A DNA stretch of 36,805 nt from an uncultured Fibrobacter sp. (GCA_934699585.1 CAKUWY010000024.1:1-36805); one strand, 5' to 3'; positions 17,127 to 26,010 are shown, counted from the first letter of the stretch. Made by a program: numbers and translations. The notes: generated by a model not told the origin, from the letters alone.

Positions 17127-18380
17127 TTACTGGCGATGGCCCTGGAACCTCATACAAAGAATCGCACCGACCAAAACCATACAGGTAAGGGCAAAAGAGC
17201 CTCCGTAAGAAAGGAACGGCAAGGGAAGCCCCGTCACGGGCATAAGCCCTATGGTCATGGCGATATTCACAAGAATATGGAAAAGGAATATGGTAGAGGC
17301 CCCCATGGTAATCAGGGTAATGAAGGGGTCCGAGAAAAGCTTGCAAGTAGAGGTGGCCCGCCAGAGGAACAAGAAATAAAGTACAAGGATTACGGCACAA
17401 CCCATAAAGCCGAACTGTTCCCCCAGCACGCTAAAGATAAAGTCCGTATGTTCTTCGGGCAAGAAGGCCAGGTTGGTCTGGGTGCCATGCCCAAAGCCTT
17501 TGCCCTTGAGGCCACCTGAACCGATGGCCGTCAGGGACTGCAAAACCTGGTAGCCGTCACCCAAGGGGTCACTCATGGGATCCAAGAAGGTATTCACCCG
17601 CTTCTGCTGGTGGGGCTGCAACATGTTCCAGGCCATAGAACTGGCATAACCCGCAAAGATGTTCACCACCAAAAACAAAACAGTCAAAATCTTGGGCAAG
17701 CGACGGCGCACCAGGGAGAACACCACCGCACAAATCAAGAGTCCCCAGAGCACCTGGTAAAGAGTCGTCTGGGAATGGGAGAACAGCACCGAAAGGAGCG
17801 GACTTGCCAGCAGGAACATGTCCGTCAAAGTGAGTCCCGCAAAAAAGAACCCCACGTAGGTTACCGCAATAAACACCAGGGCCGTACTCAGGTCTGGCTG
17901 TTTCAACACTAGGGCAAAGGGCACAATGAACAAAAGCATGGGCACAACAAAGCTCTTCAGCTTGAACAGGCTCACCGGATGCCTGGAGAGCCAATAGGAT
18001 ATGGTCAGCAGGTAGGCAATCTTTGCAAACTCCGAGGGTTGCAGCTTGAATATGCCAAGGTCAATCCAGCGGCCTGCGCCCTTCACTACGTCACCGGCAA
18101 AAAACAGCACCACGACAAGCAGAATCAATGCCGCCACATACATGGGTACCACCATCCTCTTGAGCCAATCCAGACGCAAAAAGACAACGCCCGCCGCAAT
18201 GGCGCTACCGCAAACAAAGTAAATAATCTGCCTAAACCAGAAAGTCTCGTAAAAGACCACCTTCTCGTTGTTGGTGGCGGAATAAACCAGCAACACACCA
18301 CAGACCATCAGGCAAAGGGTCAAGAAAAGGAAAAACCAGTCCACCTTCAGGGACTTGTCCAAAAAACGACCGGAACTCAT
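17127..18380 (-). CDS. rodA: RodA, SEDS peptidoglycan glycosyltransferase, 417 aa
   Basis: RodA polymerises lipid II into glycan strands for cell elongation in complex with PBP2. About ten membrane segments are visible, with family motifs in order: VYSATNN after TM1, GAGRWIDLGIFKLQPSEFAKI, LVLKQPDLSTAL, the extracellular loop FLDPMSDPLGDGYQVLQSLTAIGSGGLKGKG (which I take to hold the functionally essential Asp), FLPEEHTDFIFSVLGEQFG, and the terminal GLPLPFLSYGGS. Its ATG overlaps the mrdA stop by 4 bases, so it is translationally coupled to the penicillin-binding protein it works with. RodA is preferred over FtsW because of the FLPEEHTDFIF form and the mre context. Confidence 0.95.
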   Translation of the reverse strand: MSSGRFLDKSLKVDWFFLFLTLCLMVCGVLLVYSATNNEKVVFYETFWFRQIIYFVCGSAIAAGVVFLRLDWLKRMVVPMYVAALILLVVVLFFAGDVVKGAGRWIDLGIFKLQPSEFAKIAYLLTISYWLSRHPVSLFKLKSFVVPMLLFIVPFALVLKQPDLSTALVFIAVTYVGFFFAGLTLTDMFLLASPLLSVLFSHSQTTLYQVLWGLLICAVVFSLVRRRLPKILTVLFLVVNIFAGYASSMAWNMLQPHQQKRVNTFLDPMSDPLGDGYQVLQSLTAIGSGGLKGKGFGHGTQTNLAFLPEEHTDFIFSVLGEQFGFMGCAVILVLYFLFLWRATSTCKLFSDPFITLITMGASTIFLFHILVNIAMTIGLMPVTGLPLPFLSYGGSFALTCMVLVGAILCMRFQGHRQ

Positions 18381-20218
18381 TTCTTGTCCTCCTTCCCAAA
18401 GTAGGCCATCAGCACCTTACGGGCAATAGGGCCCGAAACGGCGCCACCACCACCTGCGGCTTCCATAATCACGGCTACCGCGATTTCCGGATTGTCCAGC
18501 GGGGCCACTGCCGCATACCAGGCGTGGGTCTTTTCGCCCTTCTTCCATTCGCCAGAACCGGTCTTAGCCCCTACGCGGATATCGGGCACGCGGCCGCGCT
18601 TACCTGTTCCTCCGGGGTGGTTCACCACAGAATCCATAGCCGCCATCAAAATACGGTGGGTAGATTCCTTCATCTTTCCGGAGCGAACAATTTCGGGTTC
18701 GTACTTTCGGACCACGTTTCCTTCGCTATCCCGAAGTTCCTTCATAAAATGCGGCCTGTAAACGCCCTTGTTGGTGGCAAGAGACCCAACTAGCACCGCC
18801 TGCTGCAAGGGCGTCACAATCTGGCCCTGCCCAATGGACAAGTTCAGGATAAGCCCCCTGGCCCAACGCCAACCCAAGCGTTTGTTCCGCTGGTTGAAAG
18901 AAACCGAATCCGGAAGCCACCCCGCCTTTTCGCCGGGAATATCTACGCCCAGGGGCTTTTCTCCTAGGCCGAAACGCCTGCCAAATTCATTAATGCGGGT
19001 CATGTCAATATCGAGACCGGCCTGGTAAAAGAACACGTCGCAGCTGAGCCGGATGGCGTTCACCACGTTCAGGTTTCCATGGCTTCCCCAGCACTTCTGG
19101 TAGCGGGCTCCATACTGGAAACCGCCCGTACAAGATTTAGGATAATGCTTGAATTCCGAAAGCACGCCATACTCCAGCCCCGCTCCGGCTGTTACCAGCT
19201 TAAACACAGACGCCGGCGGGTAAGTTCCCGAAATGGCGCGATTGGTCAAGGGCCGCAGGGAATCCAGGGCCACCTGAGCCCATCCCTTGTTGCGTTCACG
19301 TTTTTTCAAAGAGAAAATATTGGGGTCCAGCCTAGGCGAACTGACCATGGCAAGAATCTCGCCGTTTCGCGGGTCTATGGCCACCAATGCCCCGCGGGCC
19401 GTATCCGGAATGGCCTCTTCTGCCACCTTCTGCAATTTCAGGTCGATAGTCGATACCAGATGGAGTCCCGGTATGGGAGCCTTGCTATCTACCCCCTTCA
19501 CCTGACTGATTTCGCGGCCGGAGGCGTTCACCTCCACCACCTTCACACCGTTTGTTCCGCGGAACTCCTGGTCATAAAACTGCTCCAGCCCCTTCTGGCC
19601 AATACGGTCACCCTGGGAGTAATTCTCGTATTCCGGCAACTTCAGCTGCTCTTCGGAAATTTCGCTGGTGTAGCCCAGCACATGGGAAGCAAGTGTCCCG
19701 TAAGGGTAGGCCCGCCTGGATTCGATAAGGGTCACCACGCCGGGCAATTTTTCGGAATGTTCTTCTACTATGGATACCTGCTCCGGCGAAGCATCTTCCA
19801 GAATGCGGATGGGCCTGTTCTTGATCCAACGGGTCCGTTGGAACGCCGTATCCAGCGAAAGGGAATCGAACATCCTCTTTCCGTCCTTGTCCACAATATG
19901 GAGCAAGGCGTTAAACACAGAATCCCGACCGGCCTTTTTCCGAGGCAGGTTCAGCGCCTGCAAGGCAATCTGGTAAGAAGGCCTGTTACGCACCAGGACT
20001 TCGCCGTTCCTGTCGTAAATAAAACCGCGCTCGGCCACCAGTTCCACACGACGCAAGCGGTTGTTTTCCGACCGCTGGAAATTTTCGTCATAGTGAGTAT
20101 GCTGCAAGGAATAAAGCCGAAACAATAGAATGACAAACAGAACGAATACGGCTGTCATATAGACCAGCACGTTCCAGTTCCGATTCTGAACACTCTCGTT
20201 ATCGGACTTATTAAACAT
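18377..20218 (-). CDS. mrdA: Penicillin-binding protein 2 (MrdA), 613 aa
   Basis: This class B transpeptidase cross-links peptidoglycan during elongation. It has one N-terminal membrane anchor (VLVYMTAVFVLFVILLF), the pedestal/dimerisation domain (RGFIYDRNGEVL, ESRRAYPYG, QGDRIGQKGLEQFYD) and the transpeptidase domain. The catalytic SxxK is SVFK in GTYPPASVFKL, the second motif is SCD in RLSCDVFFYQAG, and the third is KTGS in VGAKTGSGEW. The open frame could begin at 20284, but ATG 20218 (MFNKSD) is preferred because it gives the normal short cytoplasmic tail and only an 8-base overlap with mreD. It overlaps rodA by 4 bases. Confidence 0.95.
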   Translation of the reverse strand: MFNKSDNESVQNRNWNVLVYMTAVFVLFVILLFRLYSLQHTHYDENFQRSENNRLRRVELVAERGFIYDRNGEVLVRNRPSYQIALQALNLPRKKAGRDSVFNALLHIVDKDGKRMFDSLSLDTAFQRTRWIKNRPIRILEDASPEQVSIVEEHSEKLPGVVTLIESRRAYPYGTLASHVLGYTSEISEEQLKLPEYENYSQGDRIGQKGLEQFYDQEFRGTNGVKVVEVNASGREISQVKGVDSKAPIPGLHLVSTIDLKLQKVAEEAIPDTARGALVAIDPRNGEILAMVSSPRLDPNIFSLKKRERNKGWAQVALDSLRPLTNRAISGTYPPASVFKLVTAGAGLEYGVLSEFKHYPKSCTGGFQYGARYQKCWGSHGNLNVVNAIRLSCDVFFYQAGLDIDMTRINEFGRRFGLGEKPLGVDIPGEKAGWLPDSVSFNQRNKRLGWRWARGLILNLSIGQGQIVTPLQQAVLVGSLATNKGVYRPHFMKELRDSEGNVVRKYEPEIVRSGKMKESTHRILMAAMDSVVNHPGGTGKRGRVPDIRVGAKTGSGEWKKGEKTHAWYAAVAPLDNPEIAVAVIMEAAGGGGAVSGPIARKVLMAYFGKEDKK

Positions 20219-20702
20219 GGACCTTTTTCTTTTTCCCGATAGACAAGTGGAAATAGATGGCCGCAACAAACAGCGTGTAGGCACACTCCGGAAGGGTCTT
20301 GGAAAGGAACAGGTTGGTAATCACATCCTTTTCGAGCCCCGTCAAGAAGAAATAAACCATGTCACATACAAAGAATCCAAAGCCTAGCACCCCCAGTTTC
20401 ATGGGCAGGTTCAATGTCAAGAACCGTTCTTCAAGCTGGCCTACCAAAAAACCGAGTACCGTCATCGAAATGGTGTTAGCGCCAAGCCATTCCGCAGGTC
20501 CGTAAACATCCTGGGTGAATCCGGCAAAGAATCCCCAGAAGCACCCTGCCGCAGGCCCGAACTTGATGGCGATAGACACGATCATGATAACGACAATATC
20601 GGGACTTGCTCCAAACAGCTGAATCCATTCAGCAACCGTCGTCTGCAAGATAAAGCAGACGATAAACACCAACAGAACTTTTATCCACTTCAAGCTATTC
20701 AT
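20211..20702 (-). CDS. mreD: MreD, rod-shape-determining membrane protein, 163 aa
   Basis: MreD is the small polytopic member of the elongasome. The 163 residues are mostly membrane segments, with the characteristic early stretch IQLFGASPDIVVIMIVSIAI, then GPAAGCFWGFFAGFTQDVYGP, where the G(F)xxGxxxD pattern is typical of MreD, and GFLVGQLEERF. It lies between mreC (8-base overlap) and mrdA (8-base overlap), exactly the usual gene order. Assignment rests on both motifs and position. Confidence 0.92.
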   Translation of the reverse strand: MNSLKWIKVLLVFIVCFILQTTVAEWIQLFGASPDIVVIMIVSIAIKFGPAAGCFWGFFAGFTQDVYGPAEWLGANTISMTVLGFLVGQLEERFLTLNLPMKLGVLGFGFFVCDMVYFFLTGLEKDVITNLFLSKTLPECAYTLFVAAIYFHLSIGKKKKVHV

Positions 20703-21522
20703 CTAAAAGTTCCTGCACAACCCATTCCGGTTCCTTGCCCATCACAAAGACCTCTTCCAAAGAAGAAAATTCCTGGAAAGGCACTACATCCATCAATTGC
20801 ATCACTTCCAAGTCAGAGGGGCGAATCTGGGTTACTGTTCCCACCGGGATTCCTTTCGGAAAAATCCCGCCAAGGCCAGAAGTAATCAGGGTATCCCCCA
20901 CTTTCACGCCGGCGTGGGTCGGAATCATGGCCGAAAGGGTTCGTCCATCTACAGATTCCAAGAAGCCCACCACCCGTGTTCTGCGCTCTAGTACAGACAA
21001 CTTAAGATTCGGATCCACCAAAAGTTGCACTCTGGAATGTGTAAGTGCCGCCTTGGATACTTTTCCAACCAAGCCGTTCATAGAAAACACAGGCATGTCT
21101 TCCTTGACACCTCTTGACGTTCCACGGTTGATGACAAGAGTCGTAAGGAATCGGCCGGGATTATGGCCCACCACACGCGCGGTCACAATGGGATAATCCC
21201 ACTTGTCGTCAAAGCGCACCAGAGCATGCAGTCGGGCAAGTTCTTGCAGGGCTTCGCTGGCATAGTACGTCTCTTGCCGGAGCCTTGCGTTTTCCTCTTT
21301 CAGCATCTCATTTTCATGAGCCACCGAGCGGAATTCATCTACCGACGAAATTACCATCTGCGCCGGATAAAACACGGAGGCGAGAGCCGCCGATATGACG
21401 CTCTTCTGCGTGGCCTCCGGGGCCTGACGCATCAAGATTCCAAGCAGTAGAAAGAATGCAAAGGCGACTATGCCATGCTTCTGCGAAAACAAACCGGCAA
21501 TAAAGCGGAACGCTCTAAGCAT
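20695..21522 (-). CDS. mreC: MreC, rod-shape-determining protein, 275 aa
   Basis: MreC is a periplasmic scaffold that links MreB to PBP2 and RodA. It has an N-terminal membrane anchor (HGIVAFAFFLLLGILM), a coiled coil at about residues 60-105 (ENEMLKEENARLRQE...LQELARLHAL), then the beta-rich MreC domain with the family motifs ARVVGHNPGRFLTTLVINRGT, VKEDMPVFSMNGLVGKV and ALTHSRVQLLVDPN. Length is normal. The ATG is 21 bases after the mreB stop. Confidence 0.95.
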   Translation of the reverse strand: MLRAFRFIAGLFSQKHGIVAFAFFLLLGILMRQAPEATQKSVISAALASVFYPAQMVISSVDEFRSVAHENEMLKEENARLRQETYYASEALQELARLHALVRFDDKWDYPIVTARVVGHNPGRFLTTLVINRGTSRGVKEDMPVFSMNGLVGKVSKAALTHSRVQLLVDPNLKLSVLERRTRVVGFLESVDGRTLSAMIPTHAGVKVGDTLITSGLGGIFPKGIPVGTVTQIRPSDLEVMQLMDVVPFQEFSSLEEVFVMGKEPEWVVQELLDE

Positions 21523-21543
21523 CGAGGACCGTTTTCAGTTGGG

Positions 21544-22566
21544 CTAGTTCGACGAGGCAATCAATACGGGACGATACTTGTCCAAATCTTCGAGAATGCG
21601 GGCGGCACCCTTGCAGACGCACACCAGAGCTTCATCAATGACGTTTACAGAAAGGCCCGTCTCCTTGCGGATACGTTCGTCAAAACCGCGAAGCTGAGAA
21701 CCGCCGCCGGTCATGATAATGCCCTTGTCGTAAATGTCAGCAGAGAGTTCTGCAGGCGTCATGCTCAAGGCCTGTTTCACCGCTTCGATAATGGCGGTCA
21801 CAGGTTCGTTCAAGGCTTCACGAATTTCCGTGCTGTTGATGGTCATGGTACGGGGCATTCCCGCAATAAAGTCGTGACCGCGGACTTCCATGGTCAGTTC
21901 CTCTTCCAGGGGGCTTGCAGAGCCAATCTGAATCTTGATCTGTTCTGCAGTGCTTTCGCCCACATGTAAGTTGTACATCCTGCGCAGATAACCCACGATG
22001 GCTTCGTCCATCTCGTCACCGCCCACACGCACAGAGGCGTTGCAGACCGTTCCGTTCAAGGCAATCACGGCAATGTCAGAAGTACCACCGCCAATATCCA
22101 CAATCATGTTACCTACGGGGTCTTCCACGGGGATTCCCATACCCACGGCAGCAGCCATAGGTTCGTGCACCAGGTGGACTTCCTTGGCACCTGCCTGCTT
22201 GGCAGCGTCAATCACGGCACGTTTTTCCACTTCGGTAATGCCGCTGGGCACACCGACCACCACACGAGGTTTTACCATCCACAGGGGGTATTTCTGCACC
22301 CGCTTGATGAAGGTCTGCAAAAGGGTTTCCACCAGTTCAAAATCCGCAATCACGCCATCGCGCATAGGGCGCACGGCACGGGTTTCGCCAGGAGTACGGC
22401 CGAGCATTTTCTTGGCTTCGAAGCCGATGGCCGAAACCCTGTTGTTCTTGCTATCTACAGCAATCACGGTGGGTTCGTTAATTACAATTCCTTGACCTGC
22501 AACGTGAACCAGGGTATTGGCAGTTCCAAGGTCTATACCGATATCGCAAGAAAATAATCCAAACAA
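21544..22566 (-). CDS. mreB: MreB, actin-like cell-shape ATPase, 340 aa, TTG start
   Basis: MreB forms membrane-associated filaments that direct elongation synthesis. The actin-fold signatures are clear: CDIGIDLGTANTLV (phosphate 1), NMIVDIGGGTSDIAVI (phosphate 2), and GIIMTGGGSQLRG (adenosine). MFGLFS at the N-terminus is the membrane-binding stretch usual for MreB. The start codon is TTG (22566-22564), supported by an AGAGGG Shine-Dalgarno 7 bases upstream and by the conserved N-terminus; there is no in-frame ATG nearby. It is the first gene of the mreBCD-mrdA-rodA-glgE run, so the promoter should lie in 22567-22695. Confidence 0.96.
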   Translation of the reverse strand: MFGLFSCDIGIDLGTANTLVHVAGQGIVINEPTVIAVDSKNNRVSAIGFEAKKMLGRTPGETRAVRPMRDGVIADFELVETLLQTFIKRVQKYPLWMVKPRVVVGVPSGITEVEKRAVIDAAKQAGAKEVHLVHEPMAAAVGMGIPVEDPVGNMIVDIGGGTSDIAVIALNGTVCNASVRVGGDEMDEAIVGYLRRMYNLHVGESTAEQIKIQIGSASPLEEELTMEVRGHDFIAGMPRTMTINSTEIREALNEPVTAIIEAVKQALSMTPAELSADIYDKGIIMTGGGSQLRGFDERIRKETGLSVNVIDEALVCVCKGAARILEDLDKYRPVLIASSN

Positions 22567-22695
22567 AATATTTCCCTCTATGTGAAGATTTTGTTGATTA
22601 ATATAGTAATTAGTTGTTAGGGACTAGGATCTAGGGGCTAGGGTCGCTTCGCTTTGAGGCTCGAGGCGCGAGATGCCAAGTTCGGGGCGCAAAAC
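22567..22695 (-). promoter_or_regulatory. mreB leader and upstream gap with heptamer repeats
   Basis: This 129-base gap separates the small lipoprotein gene from mreB. The half next to mreB is AT-rich (TTAATATAGTAATTAG) and is a plausible promoter zone, though I cannot identify defined hexamers. The other half is a G-rich run of heptamers described separately. Confidence 0.35.
22617..22674. repeat. Short tandem heptamers (TAGGGRN and CGAGGC types)
   Basis: Positions 22617-22644 read as four heptamers (TTAGGGA, CTAGGAT, CTAGGGG, CTAGGGT). Positions 22654-22674 read as three more (TTGAGGC, TCGAGGC, GCGAGAT). Both have a period of 7, the same period as the array near 36719. Confidence 0.65.
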
Positions 22696-23061
22696 TTAAT
22701 TCTTCAACGAATCTGCCCCGAAGAACAGGACCTTGTAGTACCGGTCCCACTGGCGGGCGCTCACATCATAGCGGTATTTCCGCTTCTCGTGAAGTGCCAT
22801 GTCCTTGTAGATAAAATAATCCACTTCGGCATAGGCGGAATAGATTTCGGCCTCCGCCCCAGAAAACAGCCTAAAGTCCTTGACCCGGTAATAAGGCGTA
22901 TCCAACAAGGCGTCCCTACTGCCGGCCTTCATGGTCTCCGCCACCATAAACTTCAGGTCTTCCTGAAGGTAGGCCTCCAGCTTCTTTTCAATGCGGTCCG
23001 TCCGTTCAGAACAACCGGCAAACACCAACGCGAATGTGACAGCAAAGAGTAAAAATTTCAT
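22696..23061 (-). CDS. Small lipoprotein, 121 aa
   Basis: The protein begins with a clear lipoprotein signal (MKFLLFAVTFALVFAGC, lipidated Cys17). The mature domain of about 100 residues looks alpha/beta, with YRVKDFRLFSGAEAEIYSAYAEVDYFIYKD near the middle; the alternation of aromatic and charged residues suggests an NTF2-like or cystatin-like sheet. I recognise no named family. It sits upstream of mreB on the same strand with a 129-base gap, and behind the outer-membrane barrel gene, which has its own terminator. Confidence 0.75.
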   Translation of the reverse strand: MKFLLFAVTFALVFAGCSERTDRIEKKLEAYLQEDLKFMVAETMKAGSRDALLDTPYYRVKDFRLFSGAEAEIYSAYAEVDYFIYKDMALHEKRKYRYDVSARQWDRYYKVLFFGADSLKN

Positions 23062-23106
23062 GCTAAAAATTTAAAAATTCCACACTTCACATTCCCCATT
23101 AGTCAC

Positions 23107-23135
23107 AAAAAAAACGCCCCCATGGCGGAAGCGTT
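23107..23135 (-). terminator. Rho-independent terminator of the outer-membrane barrel gene
   Basis: On the minus strand the RNA has a 9-bp stem (AACGCTTCC with GGGGGCGTT, two U-G pairs) around a GCCAU loop. It is followed directly by a run of eight U residues. It lies 22 bases after the stop codon of the barrel gene. Confidence 0.85.
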
Positions 23136-23157
23136 CTCAAGTCCTGTTGCAAACAAA

Positions 23158-24450
23158 TTAGAAAGAATACGTTGCAGAGATTCTGGAGAAGATTCTGCCT
23201 TCACCCTGGAAGGGGTTGCGGAATAACAAGTCTTCTGCAACAGTCACATCGATTTTCAGTTTTTCTTCGATGTTGATACCGAAACCAAAGCCCACATGGT
23301 CATCGGCAGTACCGTCAGCAAGCGGGTTCGTGCTGAAGAAGTTTCCGTCGTCACGGCAAATGCCATGACCGGTTGTATTCTTCTCATTCACGTCGCACTT
23401 GGTATAGAGGATAGACTTCTGACCGCCAACGCGGATCACGAACCAATCCCACCAGATGTTACGTTCGATACCGAAGGTAATCATACCACCGATATCGGAA
23501 CGCTTGTCCCAATGGGGATGTTCCTCTCCCTGAGAGTCATAAACAGACTCGCCAGTTTCGTAGTCATAGTACCAATCATGAGCCTTCAGTTTGTTCCAGA
23601 CGAAGTCGGCACCCATCCAAAAGAAACCGCGATCAAGGGCCACGTTGATACCGAGGCCGGCTTGAGCATGCTTGTCTTCGATACCAGGAGCCTGCATCAA
23701 CCTCATGGAGAAGGCAGGCACCAACTCACCGTCCAGGGCGTCCAGTGTAAAGAATGCGCGGGACTTAGCCAAGAAAGAGAAATCACCGTCATCAAAGAAA
23801 TTCAGGTGTTCCGGGCCATACTGGATACGGGCCAAGCCAAAACTGAATTCAAAGTCGATATTGCTGCCAAATTGCAGGTTCAAGCCACCGTCGGCCTGCA
23901 CCGCAGAAGCGTAAGCACCATCTTCTACTTGGTAGTCACCGCTTTCAGTCTTGTCGCCGCCATCCTGGTGGGCAATGTAGATGTGCAAGCCCCAAGCATC
24001 TCCGTTAGAAAGCGTACCACCCAAGAAGCCGTCGAAGTTCGTCACAGTCTCAGGAACTGCAGTGGTGTCGCCAGAGGTTTCACCAACAACTTTCGTTGGG
24101 AAATAACGCATCAGCTCGTTGTTAATACGGCCAAAAAGACCACCGATAGAGAGGCGCGGATCGGGATTGTTTTCGTCACCCAGAGAAAGCGAGAAAATGC
24201 CACCAAAGTTCGGATGCTGCGGATCCTTATTCGTTCCCGTAGGCACATCCTGGGTATAAGGTCCAAATTCACCGATCAAGTAGTTCGGGTAAAGGTTGAT
24301 GTTTGCAGCGTTGTCAAAGATGCTAACATCATCCATAATGTAAGTGGTGTTCTTGCCCATGGATTCCACACGAGCGAAGGTTGCAAAGGCAGACCCCACG
24401 CCGAGGACGCCGAAGGATAGACCCACTGCCGCAGCTGTTTTAAAATTCAT
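23158..24450 (-). CDS. Fibrobacter-type outer-membrane beta-barrel protein, 430 aa
   Basis: It has a signal peptide ending near GSAFA, then a chain of amphipathic beta strands rich in Gly and aromatics, ending in SATYSF. The C-terminal Phe is the usual recognition signal for BAM-assembled barrels. Early motifs (ARVESMGKNTTYIMDDVSIFDNAANINLYPNYLIGEFG) resemble the start of porin-like or PorV-like proteins that I associate with Fibrobacterota. One Cys pair (KCDVNE...GICRDD) may form a loop disulphide. It is flanked by its own terminator and by the terminator of the motor cluster, so it is probably monocistronic. A strong AGGAG lies 9 bases before the ATG, consistent with an abundant protein. 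Substrate is unknown. Confidence 0.82.
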   Translation of the reverse strand: MNFKTAAAVGLSFGVLGVGSAFATFARVESMGKNTTYIMDDVSIFDNAANINLYPNYLIGEFGPYTQDVPTGTNKDPQHPNFGGIFSLSLGDENNPDPRLSIGGLFGRINNELMRYFPTKVVGETSGDTTAVPETVTNFDGFLGGTLSNGDAWGLHIYIAHQDGGDKTESGDYQVEDGAYASAVQADGGLNLQFGSNIDFEFSFGLARIQYGPEHLNFFDDGDFSFLAKSRAFFTLDALDGELVPAFSMRLMQAPGIEDKHAQAGLGINVALDRGFFWMGADFVWNKLKAHDWYYDYETGESVYDSQGEEHPHWDKRSDIGGMITFGIERNIWWDWFVIRVGGQKSILYTKCDVNEKNTTGHGICRDDGNFFSTNPLADGTADDHVGFGFGINIEEKLKIDVTVAEDLLFRNPFQGEGRIFSRISATYSF

Positions 24451-24521
24451 TGTACAGGACTCCTGTTGAATTATATACTATAAAGTTAAATATATTCTTT
24501 TAAAAACGCAATAGAAAAATG

Positions 24522-24554
24522 AAAAAAGACCGCGCTTTTGGCACGGTCTTTTTT
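24522..24554. terminator. Bidirectional-looking terminator closing the motor cluster
   Basis: A perfect 11-bp inverted repeat (AAAAAAGACCG / CGGTCTTTTTT) with an 11-base loop gives a U-tailed hairpin on either strand. It follows the AgmX-like gene by about 20 bases on the minus strand and should end the seven-gene transcript before the barrel gene. Confidence 0.85.
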
Positions 24555-24575
24555 AGCATAAAGCTAGACCCTGAA

Positions 24576-25511
24576 TTATTCAGAGAAGGTGAACGGAATG
24601 GTTACCGTAGTGTTACCGGACTTCACCTTGCTGAACTTCCAGCGGCTCACGGCATTCTTGATTTCGCCATCAAACTCGCCGTAACCAGTGGTGGAGGAAG
24701 CAATGGAAATGCTGATAACTTCACCGCCCGGAGCGATCGTGAACTTCAGGGTAACCTTACCCTGGAATCCCGGTTTCTTCTTCAGGAACTTGTTATAGAT
24801 GTGGCGCAGACCCGGAGTACGCTGACGCACAACCTTCATGATGTCTGCAGCGGAACGAGATCCACCACCGGCACCCATGTCGATATCGCGTTCAGACGGA
24901 GTCTTGATGGAGCCCTTAGCCTTGGTAGCGATACCACCGCCACCACCGCCAAGGAGGCCAGCCAGACCGTCACCGATACCACCGGAACCGCCTTCGGCAT
25001 AACCTTCGTTAAAGCCACCATCAGCCTTACCGCGACGACCACCGAGAACGGTCTTACCCGTAGTCTGGAGGCCTGCCACGTCTTTCAGAACCTTGTCGAT
25101 GTCCTTAGTGAACTTCTGGTTCTTCATCAAGTCGTAGGCAGCGGCACTAGCATTCTTGGTCTGAGCAGTGAGGAGCTTAAGCACACCACGAGTCTGGGGA
25201 GCGTTGGGCTGACCCTTACCACGGGGCTTGCCGCCACCACCAGCCTTCTTACGAGGCTTCTTCGGCTCTTCTTTCTTCTTCTCTTCTTTCTTTTCTTCCT
25301 TCTTTTCGTCCATCACCATGGAAGCGGAAAGGTCGGCAGCTGCAGATTCTTCGAAGATCACTTCGTCAACCACAGCTTCGTACATGGAAGCCCACAGGGA
25401 GAAAGCAAGAGCAACGATCAAGGAGATACCGGCGATAGCGCCCATCTTCTTGTCGGATTCCGGCATCAGAGACGCTACTAACGGATCTATAGGAGCTTTT
25501 TTCTTAGCCAT
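24576..25511 (-). CDS. TonB-like protein with AgmX/PglI-type C-terminal domain, 311 aa
   Basis: ATG 25511 (MAKKKAP) is preferred over the longer frame because GGAGG lies 7 bases upstream and the neighbour ends 2 bases before it. Layout: short cytoplasmic tail; membrane anchor at about 23-42; alternating Glu/Lys repeats (EKKEEKKEEKKKEEPKKP) that can span the periplasm; Gly-rich stretches (GGGGGIA and similar); and a C-terminal domain of about 90 residues. The last matches the AgmX/PglI tail pattern: RQRTPGLRHIYNKFLKKKPGF, GKVTLKFTIAPGGEVISISI, then WKFSKV and VTIPFTFSE at the end. Such tails occur in Myxococcus gliding proteins and work like TonB, carrying force from an ExbB/ExbD motor to an outer-membrane partner. 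Last gene of the cluster. Confidence 0.88.
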   Translation of the reverse strand: MAKKKAPIDPLVASLMPESDKKMGAIAGISLIVALAFSLWASMYEAVVDEVIFEESAAADLSASMVMDEKKEEKKEEKKKEEPKKPRKKAGGGGKPRGKGQPNAPQTRGVLKLLTAQTKNASAAAYDLMKNQKFTKDIDKVLKDVAGLQTTGKTVLGGRRGKADGGFNEGYAEGGSGGIGDGLAGLLGGGGGGIATKAKGSIKTPSERDIDMGAGGGSRSAADIMKVVRQRTPGLRHIYNKFLKKKPGFQGKVTLKFTIAPGGEVISISIASSTTGYGEFDGEIKNAVSRWKFSKVKSGNTTVTIPFTFSE

Positions 25512-25513
25512 AG

Positions 25514-26008
25514 TTATTCCTCCCCGCCGTTCTTTTCCATCACGGCAAATGCGATGTTGGTGTAACCGGCAAAGCCACAAGTGGCCATCACCTTATACAT
25601 GGCATCGTACGGGATGTTCTTGTCAATCTGGACAATGATATGGCCAGCTTCATCAGCCGGGAGGCCCATCTTCAGGTTGTGTTCCTGTTCGATTGCGCGA
25701 CGGTCTTTCAGAACGTCATTCACCTTTTCGACCAGGAGGTCTTCCTGACTGAGGACATCGGGAGTGGGAACCACCTTTTCATTATCCACGATAACGTACG
25801 CATTATCGACCACCACCGTCAAGGACACTTCCGTAGGCTGGACCTTGGAGGTAGAGATCGGAAGAATCAGGTTTTCGGCCTGAGTCAAAAGCTGACCTTC
25901 GGCGTCCAGGTTCTTAATCATGAACACCAGAATGATGGTCATCATGTCCATCATGGACGTGAGGGAGAAAGGTACGTCTTCGCTAAACTTACGAGTTTTT
26001 CTAGCCAT
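25514..26008 (-). CDS. ExbD/TolR-like protein 2 with canonical membrane Asp, 164 aa
   Basis: This is an ExbD-family proton-channel subunit. The single N-terminal membrane helix carries SLTSMMDMMTIILVFM, with Asp21 at the place of the essential proton-carrying aspartate. The periplasmic domain (about 45-164) keeps the family's shape: a beta stretch VSLTVVVDNAYVIVDNEKV, and later HIIVQIDKNIPYDAMYKVMATCGFAGYTNIAFAVME, close to the TolR 'D..v.y..v......ag..ki..v' ending. It is 2 bases from the AgmX-like gene and 2 bases after ExbD-1. Confidence 0.9.
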   Translation of the reverse strand: MARKTRKFSEDVPFSLTSMMDMMTIILVFMIKNLDAEGQLLTQAENLILPISTSKVQPTEVSLTVVVDNAYVIVDNEKVVPTPDVLSQEDLLVEKVNDVLKDRRAIEQEHNLKMGLPADEAGHIIVQIDKNIPYDAMYKVMATCGFAGYTNIAFAVMEKNGGEE

Positions 26009-26010
26009 GA

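Noticed and set aside
15551..17188. 545-residue plus-strand open frame opposite glgE
   Set aside because: It is a codon-bias shadow of a gene with clear GlgE motifs. Similar long shadows lie opposite the TPR genes (28167-29435, 29463-31265, 31944-33854) and for the same reason are not genes.
24470..24475. TATAAT on the minus strand before the outer-membrane barrel gene
   Set aside because: A transcript started from it would begin inside the AGGAG ribosome binding site, so it is unlikely to be the working -10 box.
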